This document shows, one piece after another, positions 45,483-55,798 of a stretch of DNA of 64,000 nt. The notes below the pieces were generated by a model. The model ran no database searches. It saw only the letters and a program-made list of their open reading frames with translations, and was not told the DNA's origin. The stretch comes from Gammaproteobacteria bacterium (GTDB lineage: Bacteria; Pseudomonadota; Gammaproteobacteria; Burkholderiales; Sulfuricellaceae). The stretch spans positions 1 through 64,000 of the forward strand of contig JAHJJI010000096.1 of assembly GCA_018823025.1 (NCBI GenBank). Direction: 5' to 3'. A program made the position numbers and the translations under genes. Position 1 is the first letter of the stretch, and each line of letters begins with the position of its first letter.

Positions 45483-47894
45483 TCAGCGTAAACGCAGCGC
45501 ATTCAGCACCACCACCAGCGAGCTGGTCGACATGCCGATGGATGCAAGCCACGGCGGGATCATGCCGAATGCAGCGAATGGCAGCGCGAGCAGATTGTAA
45601 ACGATAGCCCAGGCAAAATTCTGGCGCATTACGGTGATGCTCGCATGGCCTGTCTGCAGAGCGCGCTGGATATCCAGCAGATTTTCCGTCAATAATACGA
45701 TGTCGCTGCTGGCCCGTGCAACCTGGGTGCCGCCGCCCATGGCGATGGACACGTCGGCCCCGGCCAGCACTGGCGCATCGTTGACGCCGTCACCCACCAT
45801 CGCTACGACATCGCCTCGCTGCTGAAGTTCGCGCAGCGCCTTGAGTTTGTCTTCCGGCCTGAGCGCGGCCTGCCAGGATTCGATACCGGCCTCGGCTGCA
45901 ACGTGGGCCACCGCATCGGCCGCATCACCGCTCAGGATGGTGACCTGTACCCCTGCCGCCTTGAGCTGCACGACCAGCTCTCTGGCCTGTGGCCGCAGAC
46001 CATCGGACAGCACGAAAACCGCCATGGTATACCGCTCATCACACAGCCACACCAGGGTTGCACCTTCCGGCAAATCGTTAGGTAGCGCCACCGGCTCGAA
46101 CCCTGCCAAAGCGGCATTACCCAAGGTATAACACACCCCGGTAATGGCACCGCTCACTCCCTTTCCTGGCAAGTTCTGCGCCTCCTGGACCGCGAGCAAA
46201 TCAGTGCCAGCAACCCGGCTCAGAAAACTTTGTGCCAGCGGATGCTCCGAAGCCTGCTCAAGACTGGCCGCGAGCAACAGGCAGCGTTCTTCGTCCGCAT
46301 CGGAGAATGCGATAATACGCTGCAATACTGGCTTGCCGTAGGTAAGGGTACCCGTCTTATCGAAGACCACATGATTGACCTTGGCTAAAGTTTCCAGAGC
46401 GTGGCCGCGCGTCAACAGTATGCCGTGCCGCAGCAGGTGCGAGCCGGCAGCAGCGAAGGTCGTAGGTGCGGCGAGCGATAATGCACACGGGCAGGTCACC
46501 ACCAGTACCGCGAGCACAATTCCGAACGCCTGGGCCGGCTCCAGCCACCACCATACGGCGCCGACTATCGCCGTCAGAATCAGCAAGCCAATCGTAAAAT
46601 GACCGGCCACCTGATCAGCAAGCTGCGCCAGGCGCGGCTTTTCCGCTACCGCCCGGTCGAGCAGGCGGACGATGCCTGCCAGCACGGTGTTTTCGCCTAC
46701 TCCGGTCACACGCAACAGTAGCGGCCCTTCCAGATTAATGCTACCGGCAATCACCAGCGCCCCTGCGCGTTTCAACACTGGACGGCTCTCGCCAGTCAAC
46801 AGCGCCTCGTCCACCTTACTTTCGCCTTCGATCACCTCGGCATCGGCGGCGATGGATTCGCCCGGTTTGGCCAGGATGGTGTCTCCCTCGTTCAGTTCCA
46901 AGACAGGTACTGGCTGGTGCTGACCGCCGTCCAATACCTTGGTGGCCATTGCTGGAGCAAGCTTGAGCAGGTTCTCCGCCGCTTCGACCGATTTTTCCTG
47001 AGCCCCTTGTTCAAGGAAGCGGCTGGACAGCAGGAACAAGCTGAACATGGTAATGGCATCGTAGTACACCACCCCGTGGCCCTGTAGCGTGGCCCAGGCG
47101 CTGCCGATGAAAGCGCCTAATACGGCCAGAGAAACCGGCACATCCATGTTCAGACGCTTTCCAAGCAGGGAATTCCAGGCACTCTGGTAGAACGGCCAAG
47201 CAGCGTAGAACACCACCGGCAGCGTCAGCACCAGACTGAAATAACGCAGCAGTGCTGCTGTGCTGTCCTCCATGCCGAATGCTGCGCCGGCGTACAGCGC
47301 CACCGCCAGCATCATCACCTGGCCAGAGGAAAGCCCAGCAATCGCGATTCGGCGCAGATCTTTTGCCCGCCGCTTTCGGCGCAGGTTTTCCTGGCGTTCG
47401 GCGCTGAAGGGGTGAGCGTTGTAGCCGAGCAACTGGATTTCTTCGAGGATCTTGCTGAGATGAATCACCTGGTCATCCCAGGTAATGCGGGCGCGGTGGG
47501 TAGCGTAGTTGACCTGAACCTGCTGCACGCCCGGTAGCTGCTTGAGATGCCGCTCGTTGAGCCAGATACAGGCGGCGCAGGTAATGCCTTCGAGGATCAG
47601 GGAGGCCTCCTTGACGTGCTCGCCCTCTTGCCTGACAAAGCTTTTCTGGATGCCCGGGTGGTCGTAAAGCGCCAGCTTCTGCACTTCCTCTGGCACCACT
47701 TCGTGGCCGATGCCGGGCAATGCGGTACGATGCCGGTAATAGTCGGTCAGCCCATTGTCTACGATGGTCTGCGCCACCGCCTGACAGCCGCGACAGCACA
47801 TCTCGTGCGACTCGCCTTCAATGATTACCGGGTAACGCGCATTACCCGGTACTGGCAGGGCGCAGTGGTAACACGTCTTTTCTGCGCTACTCAT
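45483..47894 (-). CDS. ccoI: Copper-translocating P-type ATPase CcoI
   Basis: The 803-residue pump starts at ATG 47894 (MSSAEKTCYHCALPV). An N-terminal metal-binding region has CYHC and EMCCRGCQAV, then an HMA domain with GITCAACIW. The membrane part has the CPC motif in TCPCALSL, the phosphorylation site DKTGTLTYG and GDGVNDAPVL. It supplies copper to the cbb3 oxidase. It overlaps ccoH by one base (TGATG). Confidence 0.95.
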   Translation of the reverse strand: MSSAEKTCYHCALPVPGNARYPVIIEGESHEMCCRGCQAVAQTIVDNGLTDYYRHRTALPGIGHEVVPEEVQKLALYDHPGIQKSFVRQEGEHVKEASLILEGITCAACIWLNERHLKQLPGVQQVQVNYATHRARITWDDQVIHLSKILEEIQLLGYNAHPFSAERQENLRRKRRAKDLRRIAIAGLSSGQVMMLAVALYAGAAFGMEDSTAALLRYFSLVLTLPVVFYAAWPFYQSAWNSLLGKRLNMDVPVSLAVLGAFIGSAWATLQGHGVVYYDAITMFSLFLLSSRFLEQGAQEKSVEAAENLLKLAPAMATKVLDGGQHQPVPVLELNEGDTILAKPGESIAADAEVIEGESKVDEALLTGESRPVLKRAGALVIAGSINLEGPLLLRVTGVGENTVLAGIVRLLDRAVAEKPRLAQLADQVAGHFTIGLLILTAIVGAVWWWLEPAQAFGIVLAVLVVTCPCALSLAAPTTFAAAGSHLLRHGILLTRGHALETLAKVNHVVFDKTGTLTYGKPVLQRIIAFSDADEERCLLLAASLEQASEHPLAQSFLSRVAGTDLLAVQEAQNLPGKGVSGAITGVCYTLGNAALAGFEPVALPNDLPEGATLVWLCDERYTMAVFVLSDGLRPQARELVVQLKAAGVQVTILSGDAADAVAHVAAEAGIESWQAALRPEDKLKALRELQQRGDVVAMVGDGVNDAPVLAGADVSIAMGGGTQVARASSDIVLLTENLLDIQRALQTGHASITVMRQNFAWAIVYNLLALPFAAFGMIPPWLASIGMSTSSLVVVLNALRLR

Positions 47895-48679
47895 CAGTAT
47901 GCCGGGACGGTAATCTCTTTTGCCGTTTCGAACCTGTCCTGGCCGCGCTCGATCAGCAGCACCGCCACCCACTGTCCAGGCCGGTCCATGCCGACCAGAG
48001 CACGATAACGCCCCGGCGCGAAAGCGCTCAGTTCAGCCGGTTTCCCCGTATCTGCACCGTCTGCCGGGTGCTTGATAATGAGCGTCACGGTCGCGCCCTC
48101 AAGTGGCTGCTGCGCCTCGTCGCTAGCGCTGACGGTCACTTCACTGGCTTGACCAGGCTTGAACTGGTCAAGTCCGGCAACCTCGATCTGCCAGCCTAGT
48201 TGGCGCTGGCGCACGGATTTCTTCATATGCGAAGAAATCATCTTGGCCGCAGCCTCGTCGTGCTGGACCTCGCCGGAAAAAGCCGTATAGATTTGCCTTC
48301 CTCCTGCATCAGGCATGACCCATTTTGCGATCGAAGGCGGCAGGCCGCTGATTGAAATCGAGACGAATGCCGCCATCAACACCGCCAGCATCAAAAAAAA
48401 CCCGACGATCACCTTTGGTATCCAGTGCATCGGCTGCCGTGAGACCCCTGCTTTTCGATCCCCCGTCAGGGTCAGCACAATCGCCGTGGCGACGTACATT
48501 GCCAGGTGCAGTGCCACCACGTCGCCACCGGGCCAGTGACTCAGGCTGTAGAACATGATCGCCAGAGTCGGCAACGCCCCACTGATCACGCCTCGCCAGT
48601 AGTTGGAAACACCAGCCAGACGCAGACCAAAATACAACAAGGCGATTAGCGCCGCCCCTCCGAACAGAGTCACTGTCAC
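47894..48679 (-). CDS. ccoH: FixH/CcoH family assembly protein with extra N-terminal membrane helices
   Basis: The 261-residue protein starts at GTG 48679 behind AAGGAT. Three N-terminal helices (about 1-90) precede the usual FixH part: a helix (VGFFLMLAVLMAAFVSISIS) and a periplasmic domain with LEGATVTLIIKHP and FAPGRYRALVGMDRPGQW. Typical FixH is about 160 residues, so the N-terminal extension is unusual. It sits between ccoG and ccoI as in other cco operons. Confidence 0.88.
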   Translation of the reverse strand: MTVTLFGGAALIALLYFGLRLAGVSNYWRGVISGALPTLAIMFYSLSHWPGGDVVALHLAMYVATAIVLTLTGDRKAGVSRQPMHWIPKVIVGFFLMLAVLMAAFVSISISGLPPSIAKWVMPDAGGRQIYTAFSGEVQHDEAAAKMISSHMKKSVRQRQLGWQIEVAGLDQFKPGQASEVTVSASDEAQQPLEGATVTLIIKHPADGADTGKPAELSAFAPGRYRALVGMDRPGQWVAVLLIERGQDRFETAKEITVPAY

Positions 48680-48683
48680 TTAT

Positions 48684-50123
48684 TTATCCTTCATGTTTGG
48701 CGTAAAAGTGAACTTTCTTTATGACGGGTAGATCCGGCTTATTTAGCGGCGTAATGATGAATTCGATTTCGCTCACCTGGTTCACCATAGCGGGGGAAAG
48801 TTTGACGCTTGCCAACACCATCAAACTCTTGCCCTGACGTACCCTGACCTCGCGCATCTCTCCCAGGTCCAGCGCACCCTCCGGAACTCCACGCACACTG
48901 ATACGGTAATCCTGCACAGCCTGAGACTTGTTGGTAATGTGAATCTGGTAGCGGTTGCGGATATCCCCATTCGACAACACAACAAACAGCGGCTGGCGCA
49001 CGGGCTGGATGGAAAGCTCGATCTCGGAACGAGAGGCGATATTGTATACCAGCACACTCACCATCACGAGTATCGCCGCTCCGTAGCCCAAAGTGCGCAA
49101 ACGCAGCCAGTCCAGATGCGGCTTGCCTGGATTCTTGCTTTCGATGTTGATTTCCGAGTCATAGCGGATCAGCCCTTTGGGGTAACCAACCGAATCCATT
49201 ATGTTGTTGCAGGCATCGACGCACAAACCACAGGAAATGCACTGGTATTGCAGCCCTTTGCGGATGTCGATACCCGCTGGACACACCTGCACGCAAAAAC
49301 CGCAATCGATGCAATCACCTATTCCCTGGGCATGTCGCTCCTCGCGGGTCTTGCTGCCTGCGCGCGGCACGGCGCGCCCTGCCGTGCCCTCGCCGCGCTG
49401 TAAGTCATAGTAGGGTGCCAGGGTTTCCGGCTCGTACATGACGCCCTGAAAACGCGCATAGGGGCACATGTAAATGCAAACCTGTTCGCGCGCCAGCGCC
49501 GCCGCCACGTAGGTGGTCACGGTTAAAATCAACACGGTGAAATAGGCCACAAAAGGCAGATCGGCAGTGAAGAAACGCTGGGTCAGCTCGGGGGCATAAC
49601 CGTAGTACATGATGAAGCTGTAAGCAGTCCAGAACGAAAGCAGCAACCACAAGCCATGTGTAGCACCATATTTGGCCACCTTCTCCATATTCCATGGCTG
49701 CTTGTAAAGACGAATGCGGGCCGGGCGCTCCCCCTGAACCCATTTTTCGATAAAAATGAAGGCGTCCGTCCACAGCGTCTGGAAACAGAAATAGCCGCAG
49801 AATGCCCTCCCGACAAGTCCGGTTGCGAAGAACAACAGAGCCGCGGCAATGAACAGCAGCAGCGCGAGTGAGATCAGATCCTGTGGATAGAACACCAGGT
49901 CGAAAATGAAAAAGCGGCGCCCCACCATGTCGAACAGCACGGCCTGTGCAGGCGCATCCTGGCGCGCCCAAGGCAGCCAGGGCAGGAAGAAATAGACAGT
50001 ATATGCCAGCACCATTACGGACGTCTTGAAGGTGCGAAAAGCGCCTTTAACCGATCGGGGGTAAATCGGAATCCGTTTCTGGAACAATTCTTCGGATTTT
50101 TCGCCTGCTTGCACGTTTTTCAT
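48684..50123 (-). CDS. ccoG: Cytochrome cbb3 accessory iron-sulfur protein CcoG
   Basis: The 479-residue protein has membrane helices at about 35-55, 85-110, 155-180 and 190-215, and at about 335-355. Two ferredoxin-type clusters are CIDCGFCVQVCP and CISCGLCVDACN. A C-terminal periplasmic Ig-like domain follows. CcoG is a cupric reductase that aids copper delivery to cbb3 oxidase. ATG 50123 is preferred over GTG 50129. Confidence 0.95.
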   Translation of the reverse strand: MKNVQAGEKSEELFQKRIPIYPRSVKGAFRTFKTSVMVLAYTVYFFLPWLPWARQDAPAQAVLFDMVGRRFFIFDLVFYPQDLISLALLLFIAAALLFFATGLVGRAFCGYFCFQTLWTDAFIFIEKWVQGERPARIRLYKQPWNMEKVAKYGATHGLWLLLSFWTAYSFIMYYGYAPELTQRFFTADLPFVAYFTVLILTVTTYVAAALAREQVCIYMCPYARFQGVMYEPETLAPYYDLQRGEGTAGRAVPRAGSKTREERHAQGIGDCIDCGFCVQVCPAGIDIRKGLQYQCISCGLCVDACNNIMDSVGYPKGLIRYDSEINIESKNPGKPHLDWLRLRTLGYGAAILVMVSVLVYNIASRSEIELSIQPVRQPLFVVLSNGDIRNRYQIHITNKSQAVQDYRISVRGVPEGALDLGEMREVRVRQGKSLMVLASVKLSPAMVNQVSEIEFIITPLNKPDLPVIKKVHFYAKHEG

Positions 50124-50243
50124 CTTCACAATCCAATCCTGTCAATCTTTGTCATTGGGCTAAAAACATTCAAATTCGTTCCGTCCGGAACATAAGACTA
50201 TCTGAATATTCCATAACCCTCACTGACAAAAATCAATCCCCGC

Positions 50244-50280
50244 AAAAAACAAAGACCCCGTCCATTAGGCCGGGGTCTTT
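50244..50280 (-). terminator. Terminator of ccoNOQP
   Basis: On the minus strand AAAGACCCCG and CGGGGTCTTT form a 10-bp stem, followed by GTTTTTTG. It lies 29 bases after ccoP and before ccoG, so the structural and assembly genes are at least partly separate transcripts. Confidence 0.85.
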
Positions 50281-50308
50281 GGTTGAACTGTTACTCTATT
50301 TTATTTAC

Positions 50309-51238
50309 TTATTTCTTGCTGCCGCCACCGAGCACATCGTGCACGTAAACCGTCAGCAGCTTGATCTGGTCAGCGCTGAGGCGGCTATTCCAGGCTGGCA
50401 TCACACCCTTGTTCAGGCCGGAGGTGATCACCGCCTTGACCACAGCGACTTTCTTGTCGGCACTGTCCTGAGCAGGTACGTCCGCCCACAGCCAGATCTT
50501 GTCGGTCAGATTGACCGCGCCGATGTCCTTGTTGCCCATTGCGTCCGCACCATGGCATGCGATGCAGTTACCCTTGCCATGGAACAATTCGTCGCCAGCT
50601 TTGGCCTTGACGGCATCCATAGTCTCGCCCGACAGGCTCAGCACGTAGTTGGCTAAACTCTCAATCTCACCCTCGTTGATGTCCGCGCCACCCTTGGCCG
50701 GCATCATCCCGTGACGACCAAGGGTGATGGATGCCTGGATCTTGTCGTGAGTACCACCGTAAATCCAGTCATCATCGGTCAGGTTAGGGGCAAATGCCAT
50801 CTTGCCCTGGCCACCGCTCATATGACAGGCAGCGCAGTTGTCCGCGAACAGCACTTTGCCGGCAGAAGCCACAAAGTTGGACAGCTCCGGATTCCTGGCA
50901 ATCTCCTCATAGGGCGTAGCAGCGACCATGTCGAAATACTTTTTCTGCGATTCGCGTGCATCCTGCAAGTCTTTCATCAGCAGGGCACGGGTGTTCCAGT
51001 GCGTGGTTTTCTCCACTCCCTTGTCATTCTTGTAGGTGATGGTAGCAATGCCGGTGGTAAAGCCCTTGCCCAGCGGCCAAGCCGGATAGGCTACCCAGTA
51101 CACCACTGAGAAAATAATGGTGACGTAGAAGGCCCACAGCCACCAGGCGGGCAACGGATTGTTTAACTCCTGCAAATCACCGTCCCAGACGTGGCCGGTG
51201 GTTTTCACGTTGCTCGATTGCGAGTTTCCCTGACTCAT
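50309..51238 (-). CDS. ccoP: Cytochrome cbb3 oxidase subunit III CcoP, diheme
   Basis: The 309-residue protein starts at ATG 51238 (MSQGNSQSSN) behind AAAGGA. A membrane helix lies at about 32-52. Two cytochrome c domains follow with CAACHMSGG and CIACHGADAMG. It passes electrons to CcoO and CcoN. It follows ccoQ by 37 bases. Confidence 0.96.
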   Translation of the reverse strand: MSQGNSQSSNVKTTGHVWDGDLQELNNPLPAWWLWAFYVTIIFSVVYWVAYPAWPLGKGFTTGIATITYKNDKGVEKTTHWNTRALLMKDLQDARESQKKYFDMVAATPYEEIARNPELSNFVASAGKVLFADNCAACHMSGGQGKMAFAPNLTDDDWIYGGTHDKIQASITLGRHGMMPAKGGADINEGEIESLANYVLSLSGETMDAVKAKAGDELFHGKGNCIACHGADAMGNKDIGAVNLTDKIWLWADVPAQDSADKKVAVVKAVITSGLNKGVMPAWNSRLSADQIKLLTVYVHDVLGGGSKK

Positions 51239-51275
51239 GATTTGTTCCTTTGCATCAATATTTAATCGGCCTGAC

Positions 51276-51437
51276 TTAATCGTCTTGGAGCGGCATGTTC
51301 TTGTAGGATTCCAGACGCTCGCTACGCTTCTTGCTGCCAAATACGTAGAACAGGATGGCGCAGAACGTGATGAAGAAAATCAGCAGCGCTACCGGCTTGG
51401 TATTTTCAAATCGGGTAAACCACATCAGCCATTCCAT
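51276..51437 (-). CDS. ccoQ: Cytochrome cbb3 oxidase subunit IV CcoQ
   Basis: The 53-residue protein starts at ATG 51437 (MEWLMWFTRFENTKPVALL). One membrane helix (FFITFCAILFYVF) is followed by a charged tail (GSKKRSERLESYKNMP). It stabilises the oxidase complex. Position between ccoO and ccoP is standard. Confidence 0.9.
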   Translation of the reverse strand: MEWLMWFTRFENTKPVALLIFFITFCAILFYVFGSKKRSERLESYKNMPLQDD

Positions 51438-51450
51438 AGCGTTCTCCCGT

Positions 51451-52203
51451 TTAGCGGAATTTAACGAAGTTGTCGCTGTCGAGCTTGCTGAAGTCAACCA
51501 TCGTCCCCAGCACCTGCAGGTAGGCCACCATCGCATCCATTTCAGTTATGTCGGCAGGGTTGCCGTCATACTTGCCGGTTTGTGCCTGCTCGATCAAATT
51601 CTTCTGCGCATCGGGGATATGCAGTTGCTTCGCCACATCCTCGCCGAACTCTTTGACGTTGTTGTCATACTCGGCCTTGTTGATGGAATAGGGCACGCCC
51701 GTCGTACGCAGTGCCTTCATGCGGCTGGCCATATCGGAAGTATCCAGGGCAGTAGACAGCAGCCAGGGGTAATTCGGCATAACCGACTCGGGCACCATTG
51801 AGCGTGGCGCGATCAAGTGCTGCACCTGCCACTCGTTAGAATATTTCTTGCCGACGCGCGCCAGATCCGGGCCGGTACGCTTCGAACCCCACTGGAATGG
51901 ATGGTCATACTGAGATTCCGCCGCCAGCGAGTAGTGACCATAGCGCATGGCCTCATCGCGGAACGGACGGATCATCTGCGAATGGCACAGGTAGCAACCC
52001 TCGCGGACGTAAATATCACGGCCACGCTGCTCCAGTGGGGTATAGGGGCGAACCATCTTGATGCCTTCGGCGTTTCTTACATCCTCGATGGTGCCCTTGA
52101 TGAAGAACAGCGGCACGATTTCAACCAGACCGCCGATACTGATGGCGAACATGGTCAGTACCAGCATCAGCCCGAGATTTTTTTCAATTTTTCCGTGATC
52201 CAT
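51451..52203 (-). CDS. ccoO: Cytochrome cbb3 oxidase subunit II CcoO, monoheme
   Basis: The 250-residue protein has an N-terminal membrane anchor (about 10-33) and one heme site [12 protein letters not shown]. The downstream Met ligand is probably in the [10 protein letters not shown] stretch. It links CcoP to the CcoN active site. It lies 14 bases before ccoQ. Confidence 0.96.
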   Translation of the reverse strand: MDHGKIEKNLGLMLVLTMFAISIGGLVEIVPLFFIKGTIEDVRNAEGIKMVRPYTPLEQRGRDIYVREGCYLCHSQMIRPFRDEAMRYGHYSLAAESQYDHPFQWGSKRTGPDLARVGKKYSNEWQVQHLIAPRSMVPESVMPNYPWLLSTALDTSDMASRMKALRTTGVPYSINKAEYDNNVKEFGEDVAKQLHIPDAQKNLIEQAQTGKYDGNPADITEMDAMVAYLQVLGTMVDFSKLDSDNFVKFR

Positions 52204-52269
52204 GATGACCTTTCCTTATGCTTAGTGATGCTCCGCGCCGCGGAACATCGTCTCTCAACCCGAGTCCCG

Positions 52270-53703
52270 TTACGCTGCGCTCGCTGCCAAACCACCGGCA
52301 GGCATGCTCTTCGCCTGGCGTATGGTCATGAAGCAGTTGTACAGCATCAGCAACATGCCGGTCAGGAACACAGCGCCGCCCAAGGCACGCATGGCGTAGT
52401 AGGGATGCATGGCGGCAACGGATTCGGCAAAGGAATACTGCAAATTGCCGAAATCGTCATAGGCACGCCACATCAGGCCCTGCATGATGCCGGAAATCCA
52501 CATCGCGGTGATATACATCAAGGTGCCGATGGTTGCCAGCCAGAAATGCACGTTGATCAGCTTGGTACTGTGCATCTTGGTATCCCACAACCGGGGGATC
52601 ATGTGATAAATAGCGCCGAAGGAAATCATCGCCACCCAGCCCAGTGCGCCGGAGTGGACGTGACCCACCGTCCAGTCAGTGTAGTGGGACAGTGCATTCA
52701 CATCTTTCAGCGACATCATCGGGCCTTCGAAGGTGGACATGCCGTAGAAGGACAGCGCCACAATCAGGAAGCGCATGATCGGGTCGGTACGCAGCTTGTC
52801 CCAAGCACCGGACATGGTCATGATGCCGTTGATCATGCCGCCCCAGGAGGGCATCAGCAGCATGATGGAGAAAGTCGCCGCCAGGGTAGAAGTCCAGTCA
52901 GGAATCGCAGTCCAGTGTAGGTGATGAGAACCAGCCCACATGTACATGAAGATCAGCGCCCAGAAGTGGACGATGGACAGGCGATACGAGTAGATCGGAC
53001 GTCCTGCCTGCTTAGGCACGAAGTAATACATCATGCCGAGGAAGGCTGCGGTGAGAAAGAAGCCCACCGCGTTATGGCCGTACCACCACTGGGTCATCGC
53101 ATCCTGCGCACCGGCGAACAGCGGGTAGGACTGAGTCATACTGAACGGAATCGCCAGATTATTGAAGATGTGCAGCAGGGCGGTAGCCAGGATGAAGGCG
53201 AGGTAGAACCAGTTGGCCACATAGATATGGGGCTCTTTGCGCTTCATGATGGTGCCGATGTATACGATGGCGTAGGCCACCCAGACTACGGTAATCAGCA
53301 GATCAACTGGCCATTCCATTTCCGCATATTCGCGGCCCTGGCTATAACCCATCACATCACCCAGCGCGGCCAGTACGATGATCGCCTGCCAGCCCCAGAA
53401 AGTGAAGCTGGCCATGCCATCGGAAATCAGACGTGCCTGGCAGGTGCGCTGCACAATATAGTAAGAAGTGGCAAACAGCGCGCTGCCGCCAAAACCGAAA
53501 ATCACAGCACCAGTATGAACCGGGCGCAAACGACCGAAGGTGATGTAGGGAATATCAAAATTCAGATATGGCCATGCCAGTTGCGAGGCGATAGTCACCC
53601 CCACCAACATGCCCACCGCGCCCCAGATCAGGGCCATGATGGTGAATTTGCGAACAATATCGTAGTTGTATTGCTCGCCGCTCCCTATCGCAACCGATGC
53701 CAT
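52270..53703 (-). CDS. ccoN: Cytochrome cbb3 oxidase subunit I CcoN
   Basis: The 477-residue protein starts at ATG 53703 ([14 protein letters not shown]) behind AAGGAG. Twelve membrane helices carry the heme and CuB ligands, for example [35 protein letters not shown] and [13 protein letters not shown]. It is the high-affinity oxygen-reducing, proton-pumping subunit used at low oxygen. An FNR-type box about 160 bases upstream fits this. Confidence 0.97.
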   Translation of the reverse strand: MASVAIGSGEQYNYDIVRKFTIMALIWGAVGMLVGVTIASQLAWPYLNFDIPYITFGRLRPVHTGAVIFGFGGSALFATSYYIVQRTCQARLISDGMASFTFWGWQAIIVLAALGDVMGYSQGREYAEMEWPVDLLITVVWVAYAIVYIGTIMKRKEPHIYVANWFYLAFILATALLHIFNNLAIPFSMTQSYPLFAGAQDAMTQWWYGHNAVGFFLTAAFLGMMYYFVPKQAGRPIYSYRLSIVHFWALIFMYMWAGSHHLHWTAIPDWTSTLAATFSIMLLMPSWGGMINGIMTMSGAWDKLRTDPIMRFLIVALSFYGMSTFEGPMMSLKDVNALSHYTDWTVGHVHSGALGWVAMISFGAIYHMIPRLWDTKMHSTKLINVHFWLATIGTLMYITAMWISGIMQGLMWRAYDDFGNLQYSFAESVAAMHPYYAMRALGGAVFLTGMLLMLYNCFMTIRQAKSMPAGGLAASAA

Positions 53704-53861
53704 AACTTTCTCCTTGCTGTAAACATAAACCTGCACATTACCGCTCTTAAACTTAACGTCCAGACCGATACGTGATATTCAATACATCCGCGCCAATAAA
53801 CATGATTTTCAGCCAGTTGGCGTAATGGTGCGTAATATAACCGCAAACGCGCCGACTTTCA

Positions 53862-53875
53862 CTGACTTAGATCAA
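53862..53875 (-). promoter_or_regulatory. Candidate FNR/ANR box upstream of ccoN
   Basis: On the minus strand the sequence is TTGATCTAAGTCAG, close to the TTGAT-N4-ATCAA consensus. It lies 159 bases before the ccoN ATG, a plausible place for oxygen-controlled activation by the FNR protein encoded just upstream. Confidence 0.55.
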
Positions 53876-53944
53876 CCAAACAGCAATTAATCAATACCTG
53901 CGTATCCGATTAAAAAAGGGGAATACCGTGAATTTAAACGCAGC

Positions 53945-54703
53945 TCAGATGCGAGCGATGGATTTGAGGCGATCCTGATCGAGCAATTTCACCTGCCGCC
54001 GCTCAGTGGCCAGAAGACCATCATCCTGAAAGCGGGTGAACACCCGGCACACCGTTTCCTCGGCCATACCAAGATAATTACCGATATCACTGCGCGACAT
54101 GCTCAAATTGAATTGGGTAGGCGAATAACTGCGTCTCTGAAAGCGCCGTGACAGGCTTAACAAAAACGTGGCCAGGCGCTCATCGGAATTTTTCTTGCCA
54201 AGGAGCAACATCAATTCCTGATTATCCAGAATTTCCTGGCTCATGATCTTGAGCATCTGCTGGCGGATGGAAGGCACTTCTACACTGTAGGCCTCCAGCA
54301 CATCAACAGGCACTTCGCACACCATGGTGGTTTCCAGCGCTCGTGCCTCGCTCATGTACTGATTGGCGACAAGGGCGCCCAAGCCGAGGACTTCGCCAGT
54401 GATGTGAAATCCGGTGATCTGAACCCGACCATCATTGGTCACAACATATGATTTAATGGAGCCGCTACGGATCGCATAAACGGCACGCAGAGGTTCGCCT
54501 ACCCGGTAAAGCAGTTCGCCACGCTTGAAAAGCTTGCGATTTCTGACTATAGTTTCCAGCAGACGCAGATCCACATCCGGGCCGTTAACCTCGCGGCACA
54601 AACCATAAATCCCGCAATCCTTGCAAGTAACCGGGGAGCACACCTCTGGTTCCGCCACACGCGGCGCAGGCCGTATCGGCATCAATCGTGCAACGGCAGT
54701 CAC
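53945..54703 (-). CDS. fnr: FNR-type oxygen-sensing transcription regulator
   Basis: The 252-residue protein has C27-x2-C30-x5-C36 near the N-terminus and C129, with the same spacing as the four 4Fe-4S ligands of E. coli FNR. An extra Cys is at 22. The cNMP-like domain follows, then a helix-turn-helix (SRSDIGNYLGMAEETVCRVF). The recognition helix has Cys where E. coli FNR has Ser. It lies upstream of ccoNOQP and overlaps the Sco gene by 4 bases. Confidence 0.93.
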   Translation of the reverse strand: MTAVARLMPIRPAPRVAEPEVCSPVTCKDCGIYGLCREVNGPDVDLRLLETIVRNRKLFKRGELLYRVGEPLRAVYAIRSGSIKSYVVTNDGRVQITGFHITGEVLGLGALVANQYMSEARALETTMVCEVPVDVLEAYSVEVPSIRQQMLKIMSQEILDNQELMLLLGKKNSDERLATFLLSLSRRFQRRSYSPTQFNLSMSRSDIGNYLGMAEETVCRVFTRFQDDGLLATERRQVKLLDQDRLKSIARI

Positions 54704-55317
54704 GGCTTCTCACCCAGGAGCAGTTTCACATCATGAACGATCGAAGCCAGTTCAGCATCGTGATTGATCAGCACACGCAGGCGGCCACTAGAATCAAAGC
54801 CATAAACACCTGCGCTGTGATCCAGCAGGTAGCCTGCCGCGGAGCCCGAATCATGTTTGGCGTAAGTCACCTTGAACTCCTTGGCGGTTGCGGCGATAGC
54901 TGATTCATCGCCGTACAAGGCCAGAAAATCTTTATGAAAATAAGTCACAAATTTCGCTAATAGTTCCGGCGTATCGCGTGCCGGGTCCAGCGTGACGAAC
55001 AACACCTGAACGCGCGCAGCGTCATCGCCCAACCGTTGCTGCACCATGGCCAACCCTGACAGCATGGTCAGACATACATCAGGGCAATGAGTATAGCCAA
55101 AAAAAATCAATGCTGCCTTACCCCTGAAATCGGCCAGCGTACGCGTCCTGCCATGATGGTCGACAAGACGGAAGTCCCTGGCAAAATCAGCGCCGGTAAT
55201 ATCAGTTGCAACAAACGGCTCAACCGGGACGCCTTTATCGGCACAACCGGGCAGCATTGCCAGCATGAATGTTACAACCGCAACCCACAAGCCAAACCGT
55301 TCGGCAACGAGGCGCAA
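54700..55317 (-). CDS. Sco1/SenC copper chaperone lipoprotein
   Basis: The 205-residue protein appears to start at TTG 55317 behind AAGGAG. A lipoprotein signal peptide ends at LPGC (Cys25). The thioredoxin-like domain has CPDVC (C78, C82) and His167 in LLDHSAG, the copper ligands of Sco. It helps build the copper centre of heme-copper oxidases. It directly follows the Rrf2 gene. Confidence 0.92.
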   Translation of the reverse strand: MRLVAERFGLWVAVVTFMLAMLPGCADKGVPVEPFVATDITGADFARDFRLVDHHGRTRTLADFRGKAALIFFGYTHCPDVCLTMLSGLAMVQQRLGDDAARVQVLFVTLDPARDTPELLAKFVTYFHKDFLALYGDESAIAATAKEFKVTYAKHDSGSAAGYLLDHSAGVYGFDSSGRLRVLINHDAELASIVHDVKLLLGEKP

Positions 55318-55791
55318 TTATATCTCCTTCTGGCCCATTTCATCCATCATTGCCATCGGCAAATCGCAAATGCGATACCTCCCACTTTGTACCGCTATGG
55401 CCAACCGTTCGAGCGTTTGCTCATGCAGTAGCGCAACAATTTTTTCCTTGATCGGTTTCCATTTCGCATGCACCGGGCAGGCTGTTTCGTCGCTGCAAAT
55501 CTTCAGCCCCAAAACGCAATTCTCGGTAAAGCCGACCCCTTCAATCAGGGTGATGATCTGCATCAGATCAGTCTTCTCCCCGCCCTCGCGCAAACAGAAT
55601 CCCCCTTGGCGACCGCGATAGGAATAAAGCAGATTCCCCCGGCACAGGCTTTGCATGATTTTGGCCAGATAGGCCGTTGGAACACCGAGATATTCAGAAA
55701 CCTTGCGGTTCAGAATAGGTTCACCCGGTGGACGAGTGGCGATATAAATTAGCGCCTGGATGGCGTACTGACTGGTGCGGGATAAGATCAT
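55318..55791 (-). CDS. Rrf2-family iron-sulfur regulator
   Basis: The 157-residue protein starts MILSRTSQYAIQALIYIA, with a winged helix and three Cys at 92, 99 and 105 that can hold an Fe-S cluster. It could be IscR-, NsrR- or RsrR-like; the Cys spacing does not match IscR exactly. It heads an operon with the Sco and FNR genes, so it probably links Fe-S or NO status to respiratory gene control. Palindromes just upstream may be its operator. Confidence 0.88.
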   Translation of the reverse strand: MILSRTSQYAIQALIYIATRPPGEPILNRKVSEYLGVPTAYLAKIMQSLCRGNLLYSYRGRQGGFCLREGGEKTDLMQIITLIEGVGFTENCVLGLKICSDETACPVHAKWKPIKEKIVALLHEQTLERLAIAVQSGRYRICDLPMAMMDEMGQKEI

Positions 55792-55798
55792 CGGACCT

